Shown: positions 49,460 through 58,953 of the stretch, piece by piece
How the letters are laid out: the number at the start of each line of letters is the position of its first letter
Position numbering within the stretch: the first letter of the stretch is position 1
NCBI RefSeq assembly: GCF_021311115.1
Contig: NZ_JAJTNP010000002.1
Location: forward strand, 310,001-374,000
Length of the DNA stretch: 64,000 bases
Direction: 5' to 3'
DNA from: Chryseobacterium gwangjuense
Lineage (GTDB): Bacteria; Bacteroidota; Bacteroidia; Flavobacteriales; Weeksellaceae
Notes under the pieces: generated by a model
The model's database searches: none
What the model was told of the DNA's origin: nothing
Seen by the model: only the letters and a program-made list of their open reading frames with translations
Translations under genes and position numbers: made by a program

Positions 49460-51142
49460 ATGAAAAAATACTTATTGATTTTAATAATTCTTTCACAGAC
49501 TACTATTTTGTTTGCACAAGATTGGGGTCCATGGAATAATGTATCATGTTTTAAAGGTATTCAATATAGTGTTAAGAATTTTGGATATGATAAAAATACC
49601 AAAAGTTATTGGTGGAGTATTAAATGGAAGAATAATTATAATGAGCCTGTAAGCTTTGATGGAGCGCTTATAATTGACGGAGAGAAGAGTATTAATGGAA
49701 GATTTGGAACAATTAAATCTGGAGGAACTGATGGATTACCTTCATTACCTTATAAATCTGGTTCGATACAATTTACTATAGAAATTGGGAGCGTTTGCTT
49801 TAGTAAAAGTTGGGGAGGTTGTAGCTCAACATTAGAAGGTTGGCCTAATTATGCAGATTGCGATAATGGGATCCCCAATTATAAAATCAATGAAAAAAGA
49901 ATAAACAGTACATCTACAAATAATACTGTATCTAATAATCAAACTACAAATTCTTCCGTTATTCAATCTACTAATGATTTGTCAGGCGAGAATCGCGGGA
50001 AGATTGATCCTGAAAGACAAATAAAACAAAATCAACAAATTGATAATAGAAATGCGGAAGCACAACAGCAACAACTATTAAAGCAACAAAAAGAGTTACA
50101 ACGGAAACAGGAACTTCAACAGGATATCAATCAGCTGACAATGGCAACAGTAGATTTGATCACTTATTTTAGCAATCGAAAAAATGCTTTACGAAACTCA
50201 TTAAGCAAAGAAGATGGGGAAGCTTTATTAGCTATTGCAAACTCAGAAAATCCAACAGATTACACCCAAAATATAATAGATATTTTTTCAGATTTAGGGT
50301 ATACTCTTAGAGAAACAGAACGAAAAGATAATTATGTAATTATTACATTAAACAATGATGTAAATAATATAAATGATTTTATGCTTATTCATATTTGGCC
50401 TGCCAGCTACGATCATTACAACCGAATAACCTTTAGCTACCATAGAAAGAAAAAATTACAGGAGCAACTAGCTATTTTAGGCGATAAGCTTAAAGATTTA
50501 ACGATTGTTGGTATATCTCCAAATAACCAACAAAAAAAGATAAAACAAGACGAAGATAAGCTTAATGAAAAAACGAAAAGAGCTAAATCATTCATTGAAG
50601 TGTTTGAAAAAAATAATTATTGGAATAGTACAAAATCAATAGCTTTTACTTTAGCCAAAGACATAGCAGAAGCATATGAAGATACAGAAGCACTAAACAA
50701 TAAGGAGGAAGCTATTCGATATTATAAGAAGGCAGGTTTAATTACTCTTGATGAATTATCTTCACAATGGAAAGGAGATAAGAATATGAGAGCATATCAG
50801 GAGAAACTGTTAGCTGAAGTATATTTTAAAATAGGATATTTAACCGATGCGAAAGACGGAAAAGAGGCTATCGAATGGTATCATAAAAGCGCAGGCATAT
50901 TTAAAATTAATCCGTTTAAAAATATTGCGAGAATTTATCAGTTAGGTCTTGGTGGAGTAGAGAAAAACTGGAAATTAGCTGTAGAGAATTATGAGAAAGC
51001 TGCTAATGAAGGTGATGCAGCATCAATGAATATCATTGGAAAATTATACGCAAGTGGTGGATATAATCTTGAAAAAGATGAATCTAAATCAGAAAAATGG
51101 CTGACAAAAGCCTGTAAAAAAGATATAAACTATTGCAAATAA
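49460..51142 (+). CDS. Secreted Sel1-repeat protein with novel N-terminal region
   Basis: A 560-residue protein with a signal peptide (KKYLLILIILSQTTILFAQ). The N-terminal part (about 20-140) looks like a small beta-rich domain with four cysteines and many tryptophans (DWGPWNNVSCFKGI, CFSKSWGGCSSTLEGWPNYADC) that I do not recognise. A Gln/Asn-rich linker follows (~145-215), then a helical region, and Sel1-like repeats at the end (about 420-555: EAIEWYHKSA, LAVENYEKAANEGDAASMNIIGKLY). Sel1 repeats usually bind proteins. Context gives no hint; flanking genes are unrelated. Confidence 0.75.
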   Translation: MKKYLLILIILSQTTILFAQDWGPWNNVSCFKGIQYSVKNFGYDKNTKSYWWSIKWKNNYNEPVSFDGALIIDGEKSINGRFGTIKSGGTDGLPSLPYKSGSIQFTIEIGSVCFSKSWGGCSSTLEGWPNYADCDNGIPNYKINEKRINSTSTNNTVSNNQTTNSSVIQSTNDLSGENRGKIDPERQIKQNQQIDNRNAEAQQQQLLKQQKELQRKQELQQDINQLTMATVDLITYFSNRKNALRNSLSKEDGEALLAIANSENPTDYTQNIIDIFSDLGYTLRETERKDNYVIITLNNDVNNINDFMLIHIWPASYDHYNRITFSYHRKKKLQEQLAILGDKLKDLTIVGISPNNQQKKIKQDEDKLNEKTKRAKSFIEVFEKNNYWNSTKSIAFTLAKDIAEAYEDTEALNNKEEAIRYYKKAGLITLDELSSQWKGDKNMRAYQEKLLAEVYFKIGYLTDAKDGKEAIEWYHKSAGIFKINPFKNIARIYQLGLGGVEKNWKLAVENYEKAANEGDAASMNIIGKLYASGGYNLEKDESKSEKWLTKACKKDINYCK

Positions 51143-51254
51143 AAAACAATTATCAAATAACCAATGTTTTGTTGTTTTCAAAGAATAAAACAATGATTAG
51201 CCAATATAGAATTACTTTAATTACAATAGTTTATTTAAACTTGACGAATTTAAA

Positions 51255-52292
51255 TCAATTAAAAACCTGATTTTCCTGTTCCTGAACCCGGATGAAAGTC
51301 GTTCTTTTTGATAATTCTTTTAAAGTTGAAGCTCCTACATACGTACAGGTAGAACGAACTCCTCCCAAAATATCTTTCACTGTTTCTGAAACAGGACCTT
51401 TATAAGCTACTTTTACCGTTTTACCTTCCGAAGCTCTGTATTCTGCTACACCACCTGAATGTTTATCCATAGCAGTTTTTGAGCTCATTCCGTAAAATAA
51501 TCTGAATTTTTTACCGTTTTCTTCTACAATTTCACCGCCGCTTTCATCATGACCAGCAAACATTCCACCAAGCATTACAAAATCTGCTCCGCCGCCAAAG
51601 GCTTTGGCAACATCGCCGGGAACTTTACAGCCGCCGTCTGCAATGATATGACCTTTCAAACCATGCGCTGCATCTGCACACTCTATAATGGCAGAAAGCT
51701 GAGGATAACCGACTCCTGTTTTTACACGGGTAGTACACACAGAGCCGGGACCGATTCCAACTTTGATGATATCTGCACCTGCCAATAACAGCTCTTCAAC
51801 CATTTCTCCGGTTACAACGTTTCCTGCCATAATAATCTTCTCAGGAAAATTGGCTCTTGCTTTCTTCACAAATTGAACGAAATGCTCAGAATAACCATTG
51901 GCTACATCTATGCAGAGAAACTCGATTTTTGGGTGCTTTTCGAGGATCGTTTTTATTTTTTCTTCATCTGCTTTTCCGGTTCCTGTGCTGAGCGCGATAT
52001 ATTGATAAATTTCTTCAGGCTGGTTATCCAAGAACTGAGTCCATTCTTCGGGAGTATAGTGTTTGTGAACGGCAGTAATGATTTTATCTTTTGCCAGTTC
52101 AACGGCCATTTCAAAAGTTCCTACCGTATCCATATTGGCGGCAATAACAGGAGTGCCTTTCCATTTCTTTTGGGTATGTCTGAAGGTAAATTCTCTTTCT
52201 AAATTAACCTCTGACCGGGATTTTAATGTAGAACGTTTCGGGCGGAACATTACGTCTTTAAAACCCAGTTTTATATCATATTCTATTCTCAT
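51255..52292 (-). CDS. guaC: GMP reductase
   Basis: A 345-residue member of the IMPDH/GMPR family. The order [26 protein letters not shown], the catalytic Cys loop [23 protein letters not shown] and the late block [25 protein letters not shown] matches GuaC rather than IMP dehydrogenase, which carries CBS domains and a different flap. It converts GMP to IMP with NADPH in purine salvage. It is convergent with the Sel1-repeat gene and starts at 52292. Confidence 0.93.
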   Translation of the reverse strand: MRIEYDIKLGFKDVMFRPKRSTLKSRSEVNLEREFTFRHTQKKWKGTPVIAANMDTVGTFEMAVELAKDKIITAVHKHYTPEEWTQFLDNQPEEIYQYIALSTGTGKADEEKIKTILEKHPKIEFLCIDVANGYSEHFVQFVKKARANFPEKIIMAGNVVTGEMVEELLLAGADIIKVGIGPGSVCTTRVKTGVGYPQLSAIIECADAAHGLKGHIIADGGCKVPGDVAKAFGGGADFVMLGGMFAGHDESGGEIVEENGKKFRLFYGMSSKTAMDKHSGGVAEYRASEGKTVKVAYKGPVSETVKDILGGVRSTCTYVGASTLKELSKRTTFIRVQEQENQVFN

Positions 52293-52454
52293 AATTTGGA
52301 AAATTATTTTACTTAAAATTAGGAAAAAGATTGCTTGTAAATTTTAAAATAAAGGATTTTATCAATTATTTTTCACAATTGTTTTTTGAGAAATTTTTGA
52401 GCAGATATTTCTTTGGTAAACTTTTTAAACGCAAAAAATCATATTTTTGAATTC

Positions 52455-53201
52455 ATGGATTTTCCTGTTACATTTCACATTTTCGGTAAAACGATTCTTG
52501 CACATCCTGTGTTTGAAACATTGGGTATTTTCATCGGAATGCGGTTTTATTTCTATTTAAAAAGAAAATCTAAAGAAAAGGTATCATTTAATATTTCTGC
52601 TGCGGTGCTTATTGGGGCAACAGCAGGAGCTTTATTCGGTTCAAAACTGATAGGAAACCTTGAAAATCCGTATAAACTTTTCGAACATTTTGATTTTAAA
52701 ACATTCTGGACCAACAATACGATTGTAGGAGGGCTTGCTTTTGGTTTAATCGGAGTAGAGCTGGCTAAAAAGGTTGTCGGGCATAAAGAAAGTACAGGAG
52801 ATTTAAATGTTTTTCCTTTGATGTTAGCTATGATTATCGGAAGAATTGGTTGTTTTCTGACAGGAGTTCATGAAGAAACTTATGGGTTACCCACAGATTC
52901 CGTTTTCGGAATGCATCTTGGTGATTCTTATCTGAGACATCCTGTTGCATTGTATGAAATTGCTTTTTTAGTTGTTCTCTGGATCGTTTTAAAAATAATT
53001 CAGAACAAAGGAAAATATCCTTCAGGTTTTATTTTTCAACTGTTTATGCTGAGTTATTTCACGTTCAGGTTGTTGCTGGATTTTATTAAACCGAGGTTAG
53101 AACTTATCGGAAATTTAGGAACTATTCAGCTGGTTTGCATTGGAGTAATTATTTATTATATTTATAAAATCAGAAAAACAAAAACCGTAATTTCACATTA
53201 A
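52455..53201 (+). CDS. Lgt-family membrane protein (prolipoprotein diacylglyceryl transferase-like)
   Basis: A 248-residue polytopic membrane protein from the ATG at 52455 (MDFPVTFHIFGKTILAHP), with about seven hydrophobic helices. GRIGCFLTGVHEETYGLPTD corresponds to the Lgt signature (GRIGNFINxExxGRPT), and RHPVALYEIAF to the conserved HPxxLYE motif. The signature Asn is replaced by Cys, so it may be an Lgt paralog with a shifted substrate rather than the housekeeping enzyme. It is the first of three genes with a radical SAM protein, which hints at membrane-lipid chemistry. Confidence 0.75.
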   Translation: MDFPVTFHIFGKTILAHPVFETLGIFIGMRFYFYLKRKSKEKVSFNISAAVLIGATAGALFGSKLIGNLENPYKLFEHFDFKTFWTNNTIVGGLAFGLIGVELAKKVVGHKESTGDLNVFPLMLAMIIGRIGCFLTGVHEETYGLPTDSVFGMHLGDSYLRHPVALYEIAFLVVLWIVLKIIQNKGKYPSGFIFQLFMLSYFTFRLLLDFIKPRLELIGNLGTIQLVCIGVIIYYIYKIRKTKTVISH

Positions 53202-53211
53202 AATTTACAAT

Positions 53212-53448
53212 ATGAAAACTTTAACACTATTGGAAGTAGGAAGTTTGGCAGGAGTAGTCATTATGATTATTGGGGTCATAATTCTTGTTGCGCTTTTCAT
53301 TTCGTTTATAATAACAATTTTTGTGAAGCTGATTTATGAATCAAAAGACGACAGAAAGTTTTCGAAAAAACAATTTTGGCAAACAATGCTGATTTGTTTA
53401 CTTCTGTGTGGCTTGGTGAGTGGTGCAATTTGCGGTGGTGGACTTTAA
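53212..53448 (+). CDS. Small two-helix membrane protein
   Basis: A 78-residue protein with two hydrophobic helices (about 10-42 and 58-77) and a short charged loop (ESKDDRKFSKKQ) between them; no known domain. It lies 10 bp after the Lgt-like gene and 9 bp before the radical SAM gene, so it is most likely part of that operon, perhaps as a membrane partner. Confidence 0.7.
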   Translation: MKTLTLLEVGSLAGVVIMIIGVIILVALFISFIITIFVKLIYESKDDRKFSKKQFWQTMLICLLLCGLVSGAICGGGL

Positions 53449-53457
53449 TTCAATATT

Positions 53458-54861
53458 ATGCCTGTAAGAAACTATACATATTACGATTATACAATCAGTC
53501 TTTGTCCTGAATGCCTGAAAAGAGTCGGCGCAAAGATTATCATTGAAGATGAAGCAGTTTTCATGACAAAAAGATGTCCTGATCATGGGTTTTTCAAGAC
53601 TAAAATTGCTTCGGATGTTCATTACTATAAAAACATTAGAAACTATAATAAAGCCTCTGAAATGCCGGTACATTTTGGAACGGATGTAGAATACGGATGT
53701 CCTTATGATTGCGGTTTGTGTGTCGATCACGAACAGCACAGCTGTCTTTCTATTGTGGAAGTTACGGATCGATGTAATCTCACCTGTCCGACCTGCTATG
53801 CAATGTCTTCTCCGCATTATGGAAGCCATAGAAGTTTGGAAGAGATTGAAGCGATGTTTGATATTATTGTGAAAAATGAAGGCGAACCGGATGTAGTACA
53901 GATCAGTGGTGGAGAACCGACAATTCACCCTGAGTTTTTCAAAATAATGGATATTGCCAAGTCGAAACCGATTAAACATCTAATGTTGAATACCAACGGA
54001 GTAAGAATTGCCAATGATCCTGGTTTTGCAGAAAAATTGGCTACGTATGCTCCTGAATTTGAAATTTATCTTCAGTTTGATTCATTTAAACCTGAAGTAT
54101 TGCAGGATTTTAGAGGAAAGGATTTGACAGATGTGAGGATGAAAGCCTTAGAAAAATTAAATGCTTTAAATCTTTCCACAACACTTGTTATTGTTCTTCA
54201 AAAAGATAAGAATATTAACGAAATCGGAAAAATCATTGAATTTGCGTTAAAACAAAAATGCGTTCGTGGAATTACTTTTCAACCTGTAGAAATTGCGGGA
54301 AGAAACAGAGAAGATTCCGCTCACGAAAAAATTACGTTGACAGAAGTAAGACAGGAAATCCTGAACCAATTTCCATTGCTGAATTCAGATGATATTATTC
54401 CGGTTCCTTGTAATCCGGATGCTTTGGCGATGGGATATATTTTAAAGCTGGGAGATGAAACCATTCCTTTAACACGATATATTAATCCGGCTGATTTGCT
54501 GAATAATGAAACCCGAAATACAATTGTCTACGAACAAGATACCGGATTGCAAATGCAGCTTTTAGACATTTTCAGTACCGGAATTTCCGTAGATAAAGTC
54601 CAGCCTAAAGTAAATCAGTTATTGTGCTGTCTTCCTGAAGTTTCCGCTCCGAATCTGGATTATGACAATCTGTTTAGGATCATTATTATGAATTTTATGG
54701 ATGCTCATGATTTTGATGTTCGTGCAGTGAAAAAATCATGCGTTCACATTGTAAATAAAGATTTGAAACTCATTCCTTTTGAAACCATGAATCTTTTTTA
54801 TCGTGATGATAAAATTAAATATTTGGAGGAATTGAGAAAAGAGGATAAAGTATTGTTTTAA
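53458..54861 (+). CDS. Radical SAM protein resembling tetraether-lipid synthase
   Basis: A 467-residue protein. The N-terminus has a rubredoxin-like set of cysteines (C16-P-E-C19, then C40-P-D-H-G), followed by a four-Cys cluster C81/C85/C88/C96 in YGCPYDCGLCVDHEQHSC and the radical SAM motif CNLTCPTC at 106-113 (Cx3Cx2C). ISGGEPTIHP binds SAM. The C-terminal CCVH-like block (MNFMDAHDFDVRAVKKSCVH) further resembles the MJ0619-type family, whose archaeal members (Tes) couple lipid chains in tetraether formation. Bacterial homologs are uncharacterised as far as I know. Lgt-like and small membrane proteins are adjacent. Other radical SAM chemistry is possible. Confidence 0.75.
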   Translation: MPVRNYTYYDYTISLCPECLKRVGAKIIIEDEAVFMTKRCPDHGFFKTKIASDVHYYKNIRNYNKASEMPVHFGTDVEYGCPYDCGLCVDHEQHSCLSIVEVTDRCNLTCPTCYAMSSPHYGSHRSLEEIEAMFDIIVKNEGEPDVVQISGGEPTIHPEFFKIMDIAKSKPIKHLMLNTNGVRIANDPGFAEKLATYAPEFEIYLQFDSFKPEVLQDFRGKDLTDVRMKALEKLNALNLSTTLVIVLQKDKNINEIGKIIEFALKQKCVRGITFQPVEIAGRNREDSAHEKITLTEVRQEILNQFPLLNSDDIIPVPCNPDALAMGYILKLGDETIPLTRYINPADLLNNETRNTIVYEQDTGLQMQLLDIFSTGISVDKVQPKVNQLLCCLPEVSAPNLDYDNLFRIIIMNFMDAHDFDVRAVKKSCVHIVNKDLKLIPFETMNLFYRDDKIKYLEELRKEDKVLF

Positions 54862-54865
54862 AATA

Positions 54866-54895
54866 AAAAGGGCATAAAATTACTTTTTTATGCCC
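54866..54895. terminator. Bidirectional terminator
   Basis: GGGCATAAAA pairs with TTTTATGCCC around a short loop between convergent genes; it overlaps the last codons of the GNAT gene. Confidence 0.7.
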
Positions 54896-55545
54896 CATAA
54901 GTTTATTTTTCCTCTGAGTTTGAAGCCCAGTTTTTCATAAAGTTGTTTAGCTCCGAAATTATTTTCGGCAACATGAAGAAAGGGAGTTTTATTGTCCTCA
55001 AAAATGTTACCAGAAACAAAAGCGACCAATTGTTTAGCATAGCCTTTGCCAAGATAATCCGTATCTGTGATTACAGCACTTATTTCAGTCATATCGTTCA
55101 TCTGCATTCTTTCCCCGGTAACAGCAACGAGCTTACCTTCTTTAAAAATTCCAAAATAACGACCTAATTCGGATGTTCTTTTCTTGAAATAATAGGGATA
55201 AAACTTTTGAATAAATAAGAATAGTTCTTCCTTATGTTCTTCCTGAAGCTGAATAATTTCTTCGTTAAAATCCAACTCAATTTTATCTTCCAAAATATAC
55301 TGATCACAGACAAGCCGGGATAATTCTGTTTTGGAATTACCTAGATCAGGTTTAGTTCCGAAAATCAGAAAATCATCACATATTTTTGCATATTCTGCGA
55401 TTTCATTTTCTTTTGAAATGGTAGCAGAACCTCCAAAAGCAGCTACTTCTGGATTATAAAATTTGGTGTCTCCGAAGTCTAAGCAAAACTTTTGATGAAA
55501 TTTATTAAGTGAATGATAAACAGGATTATCTAGTTTATCGTACAT
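54880..55545 (-). CDS. GNAT family N-acetyltransferase
   Basis: A 221-residue protein with a GNAT core in its C-terminal half (about 110-221): RYFGIFKEGKLVAVTGERM, then the acetyl-CoA site in DTDYLGKGYAKQLVAFV with the GxG-type turn, and LHVAENNFGAKQLYEKLGFKL. The N-terminal ~100 residues are a separate region. The substrate is unknown. Its start overlaps the surE stop by one base, so it is translated from the surE mRNA. Confidence 0.87.
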   Translation of the reverse strand: MYDKLDNPVYHSLNKFHQKFCLDFGDTKFYNPEVAAFGGSATISKENEIAEYAKICDDFLIFGTKPDLGNSKTELSRLVCDQYILEDKIELDFNEEIIQLQEEHKEELFLFIQKFYPYYFKKRTSELGRYFGIFKEGKLVAVTGERMQMNDMTEISAVITDTDYLGKGYAKQLVAFVSGNIFEDNKTPFLHVAENNFGAKQLYEKLGFKLRGKINLWGIKK

Positions 55546-56315
55546 TAATCAAAATTCATTACTTCGCTCAACGTATTCATATACTCGTAAGCCGTTAAAT
55601 CAAATTTTACAGGAACAATAGAAATATATCCGTTGGCTAAAGCCGTTTCATCAGCATCCGGAGATTCATCCATATTGTTGAAATATCCTGTTAACCAGTA
55701 ATATTTTTTTCCGTGAGGATTTACTCTTTCGTCAAAGCTTTCTTCCCATTTTGCATGAGCCTGCTTGCAGACTTTTATCCCTTTAATTTCGTCTTTTAAA
55801 AGTTTCGGGATGTTTACATTTAAAACAATTCCTTTTGGCATTGGTCTTTCCAATGTTTTTCTGACGATATTTTGAATGTATTCTTTTGCCTGTGTAAAAT
55901 CAGCTTCCCAACTGAAATCCAGTAAAGAGAATCCTATGGCAGGAAGGTTTTCAACACCGGCTTCAACTGCTGCAGACATCGTTCCTGAATAAATGACGTT
56001 AATTGAAGAATTGGCGCCATGATTAATTCCTGAAACGACAATATCCGGTCTTCTTGGTAAGATTTTATCAAGAGCCATTTTTACACAGTCTACAGGAGTT
56101 CCGCTGCAAGAAAAATCTCTTTGAGGACCGTCCAAATGTACTTCTTCGTAACTTAGGGTAGAATTGATGGTAATGGCATGACCTTTACCGCTTTGGGGAG
56201 AATTGGGAGCTACAACAACAACTTCTCCGATTTCGTTCATAAAGCTTACAAGATTTCTGATACCAGGAGCTGTAATTCCATCATCATTAGTAACCAGAAT
56301 AAGTGGTTTTTCCAT
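55545..56315 (-). CDS. surE: 5'/3'-nucleotidase SurE
   Basis: A 256-residue survival protein E phosphatase. The start at 56315 gives MEKPLILVTNDDGITAPGI with the metal-binding Asp-Asp; an ATG seven codons upstream is within the leader and unlikely. Motifs: APNSPQSGKGHAIT, SGTPVDCVKMAL, GINHGANSSINVIYSGTMSAAVEA. SurE dephosphorylates nucleoside monophosphates and short polyphosphates. The GNAT gene follows with one base of overlap. Confidence 0.94.
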   Translation of the reverse strand: MEKPLILVTNDDGITAPGIRNLVSFMNEIGEVVVVAPNSPQSGKGHAITINSTLSYEEVHLDGPQRDFSCSGTPVDCVKMALDKILPRRPDIVVSGINHGANSSINVIYSGTMSAAVEAGVENLPAIGFSLLDFSWEADFTQAKEYIQNIVRKTLERPMPKGIVLNVNIPKLLKDEIKGIKVCKQAHAKWEESFDERVNPHGKKYYWLTGYFNNMDESPDADETALANGYISIVPVKFDLTAYEYMNTLSEVMNFD

Positions 56316-56539
56316 AAAAAATTTAAATTTTAACAAATATACGGTCTAATATACGTAATTCATGATAATTTTTAACGAGATCTTGAGAGGATTAATTTAA
56401 AAATAATTTTTTGTGAAGGATTTGAAAAGAGAAAAATATTTTACCTGTTTGAACGTTTAGTGTTGCAGTAATACTCGGTGAATCTGTATTTTGGGGCATT
56501 GTCTGATGAGAGAATATTCTCGGAGTATTGAATTATTCA

Positions 56540-56571
56540 TGTAACAATCGTCACAAATTAAAAACTAATCA
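56540..56571 (+). promoter_or_regulatory. Shared upstream element TGTAACA-N17-ACTAAT (copy C)
   Basis: TGTAACA at 56540 and ACTAAT at 56564, 17 bases apart, 41 bp before the ATG of the TonB receptor gene. Same strand sense as the gene. Confidence 0.6.
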
Positions 56572-56610
56572 AAAAACGAGTACAAATATATACTCATTAA
56601 AAATAAACTA

Positions 56611-58950
56611 ATGCAAATATCCTTTTTAAAGGCGGCTACTTCGGCGGCGGCAATTTGTTTTTGTACGGTTGCCTTTGCTCAGCAGCAGTATTCTGTAAGC
56701 GGAACGATAAAAGATAAGAAAAACGGAGAACTGCTTATTGGAGTGACCGTAAAAGTAGCGGAAGATCCCAGTATTGCTGTTGTTGCCAACGAATATGGTT
56801 TTTATTCTCTTTCTCTTCCCAAAGGCAGTTACCATTTAATTATTTCAAATCCCGGTTTTAAAGATTTTCAACAAAGTATTTCTGTAGAAGATAATATGAA
56901 ACAGAATATTGAACTGATTTCCGGAGATGAAGAAAGAACAAAAACGATTGATGAAGTCGTTATTTCCGGAATTAAAAAAGATAAAAATCTGACTTCTGCT
57001 CAGATGGGAACTGAAACCTTAAGTATTAAAAATATTGAAAAGCTTCCGGTTTTATTTGGGGAAAAAGATGTGATGAAAACAATACAGCTTTTACCTGGTA
57101 TTAAAAGTAATGGGGAAGGAAGTAGTGGATTCAGTGTGAGAGGCGGTGCTACCGACCAGAATCTTATTTTACTGGATGAAGCTGCAGTTTATAATGCTTC
57201 CCATTTACTAGGATTTTTCAGTACCTTCAACAGTGATGCACTGAAAGATGTGAGTATTATTAAAGGAAACAGCCCTGCTCAGTATGGAGGAAGATTGTCA
57301 TCCGTTTTGGATGTCAAAATGAAAGACGGAAATAATAAAGATTACAATGTAAATGGAGGAATTGGACTGATTAGTAGCAGACTAAGCGTTGAAGGACCTA
57401 TTCAAAAGGAAAAATCCTCTTTTATCGTTTCAGGACGAAGAACGTATGCCGATATATTTTTAAAAGCAACAGACGATTTCAAAGACAGTAAGCTCTATTT
57501 TTATGATTTGAACCTAAAAGCCAATTATCAGATCAATGAAAATAACAGATTGTATTTGTCGGGATATTTTGGAAGAGATGTGCTTGGTTTAGGCGATACT
57601 TTTTCTACAGACTGGGGAAATACAACGGCTACTTTGCGATGGAACAGCATTATCAGCAGTAAATTATTCTCTAATACTTCCTTGATTTACAGCAACTACA
57701 ACTATAATGTAAGTCTAAGCAGCAACAATAATACATTTGGGCTGGATTCCCAAATCGAAGACTGGAACCTGAAACAGGATTTTTCATGGTTTGCCGGAAA
57801 TAAACATTCAGTAAAGTTTGGTTTACAGTCTATTTATCATACCATTACTCCAAGCAGTGCTTCTGGAACAAGTGTGAGCAGCTTTCCGAGAAATCCAAGA
57901 TATACCTGGGAAAATGCACTGTATATCAATGATGACTTTAAAGCAACAGAAAAACTAACCATCAATTATGGAGCCAGGCTATCAATGTTCAGTGTTTTAG
58001 GTGGCGATACTTTTAATACTTATGAAAATGGAGTTCTTACGGATTCTGAATTTTTGGAAAAAGGAAAGTTTGGAAAAACATACGTGAATCTTGAACCCAG
58101 AATTACTGCCAATTACAGAATTAACGAAGTCAGCAGTGTGAAAGGAGGATACTCCCGAAATACTCAAAACCTTCACTTACTAAGTAACAGCGGAAGCGGA
58201 AACCCTACCGATCAATGGATTGGAAGCAGCTATACCGTAAAACCGGAAATTGCAGATCAGGTCAGTGTAGGCTACAGCCGAAACTTCAACAATAATAATT
58301 ATGAGGTGAATGCTGAGGTGTATTACAAATCAATGCAGAACCAAATCGACTATAAAAACGGAGCCCAAATTTCTTTTGATACGGCGGCAGATGTAGAAAG
58401 TGAGTTGCTATTTGGAAAAGGAAGAGCTTACGGACTAGAATTGATTGCTAAAAAGAAAAACGGAAAATTAACAGGTTGGATTTCCTATACTTTGTCTAAA
58501 ACAGAAAGAAAAATTGACGGAATTAATGACAACCAATGGTACAACGCAAGAATGGATAAAACCCATGATCTTTCGGTGGTGGCGACCTATCAATTGAATC
58601 CGAAATGGTCTTTCTCTGGATTATTCCTTTACAGCACAGGAAATGCGGTAACTTTCCCGACCGGAAAATATGAACTGAACGGTCAAACCATCTTTCAATA
58701 CAGCAGCAGAAACGCAGACCGAATGCCTGCTTATCACAGAATGGATCTAAGTGCAACGTATGAACCAAGTGTAGGATCTAACAAACGTTTCAAAGGTTCT
58801 TGGTCATTTGGAATTTATAATGTGTACGGTCGCGAAAATGCTTACACCATTAATTTTGAAGACAATCCGGATAAACCGGGAACAACTCGTGCTATGCAGA
58901 CTTCATTGTTCCGATGGGTACCAAACATCACCTATAATTTCAAATTTTAA
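56611..58950 (+). CDS. TonB-dependent receptor
   Basis: A 779-residue outer-membrane transporter. It has a signal peptide ending VAFAQ, a CarboxypepD_reg-like domain (about 25-110: QYSVSGTIKDKKNGELLIGVTVKV), then a plug (about 125-225, with LPVLFGEKDVMKTIQLLPGIKSNGEGSSGFSVRGGATDQNLILLDEAAVYN) and a C-terminal barrel ending WVPNITYNFKF. The next gene, a DUF4249 lipoprotein, starts 3 bp after the stop, a standing pair in Bacteroidetes whose substrate is unknown. It carries copy C of the shared upstream element. Confidence 0.93.
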   Translation: MQISFLKAATSAAAICFCTVAFAQQQYSVSGTIKDKKNGELLIGVTVKVAEDPSIAVVANEYGFYSLSLPKGSYHLIISNPGFKDFQQSISVEDNMKQNIELISGDEERTKTIDEVVISGIKKDKNLTSAQMGTETLSIKNIEKLPVLFGEKDVMKTIQLLPGIKSNGEGSSGFSVRGGATDQNLILLDEAAVYNASHLLGFFSTFNSDALKDVSIIKGNSPAQYGGRLSSVLDVKMKDGNNKDYNVNGGIGLISSRLSVEGPIQKEKSSFIVSGRRTYADIFLKATDDFKDSKLYFYDLNLKANYQINENNRLYLSGYFGRDVLGLGDTFSTDWGNTTATLRWNSIISSKLFSNTSLIYSNYNYNVSLSSNNNTFGLDSQIEDWNLKQDFSWFAGNKHSVKFGLQSIYHTITPSSASGTSVSSFPRNPRYTWENALYINDDFKATEKLTINYGARLSMFSVLGGDTFNTYENGVLTDSEFLEKGKFGKTYVNLEPRITANYRINEVSSVKGGYSRNTQNLHLLSNSGSGNPTDQWIGSSYTVKPEIADQVSVGYSRNFNNNNYEVNAEVYYKSMQNQIDYKNGAQISFDTAADVESELLFGKGRAYGLELIAKKKNGKLTGWISYTLSKTERKIDGINDNQWYNARMDKTHDLSVVATYQLNPKWSFSGLFLYSTGNAVTFPTGKYELNGQTIFQYSSRNADRMPAYHRMDLSATYEPSVGSNKRFKGSWSFGIYNVYGRENAYTINFEDNPDKPGTTRAMQTSLFRWVPNITYNFKF

Positions 58951-58953
58951 TCT

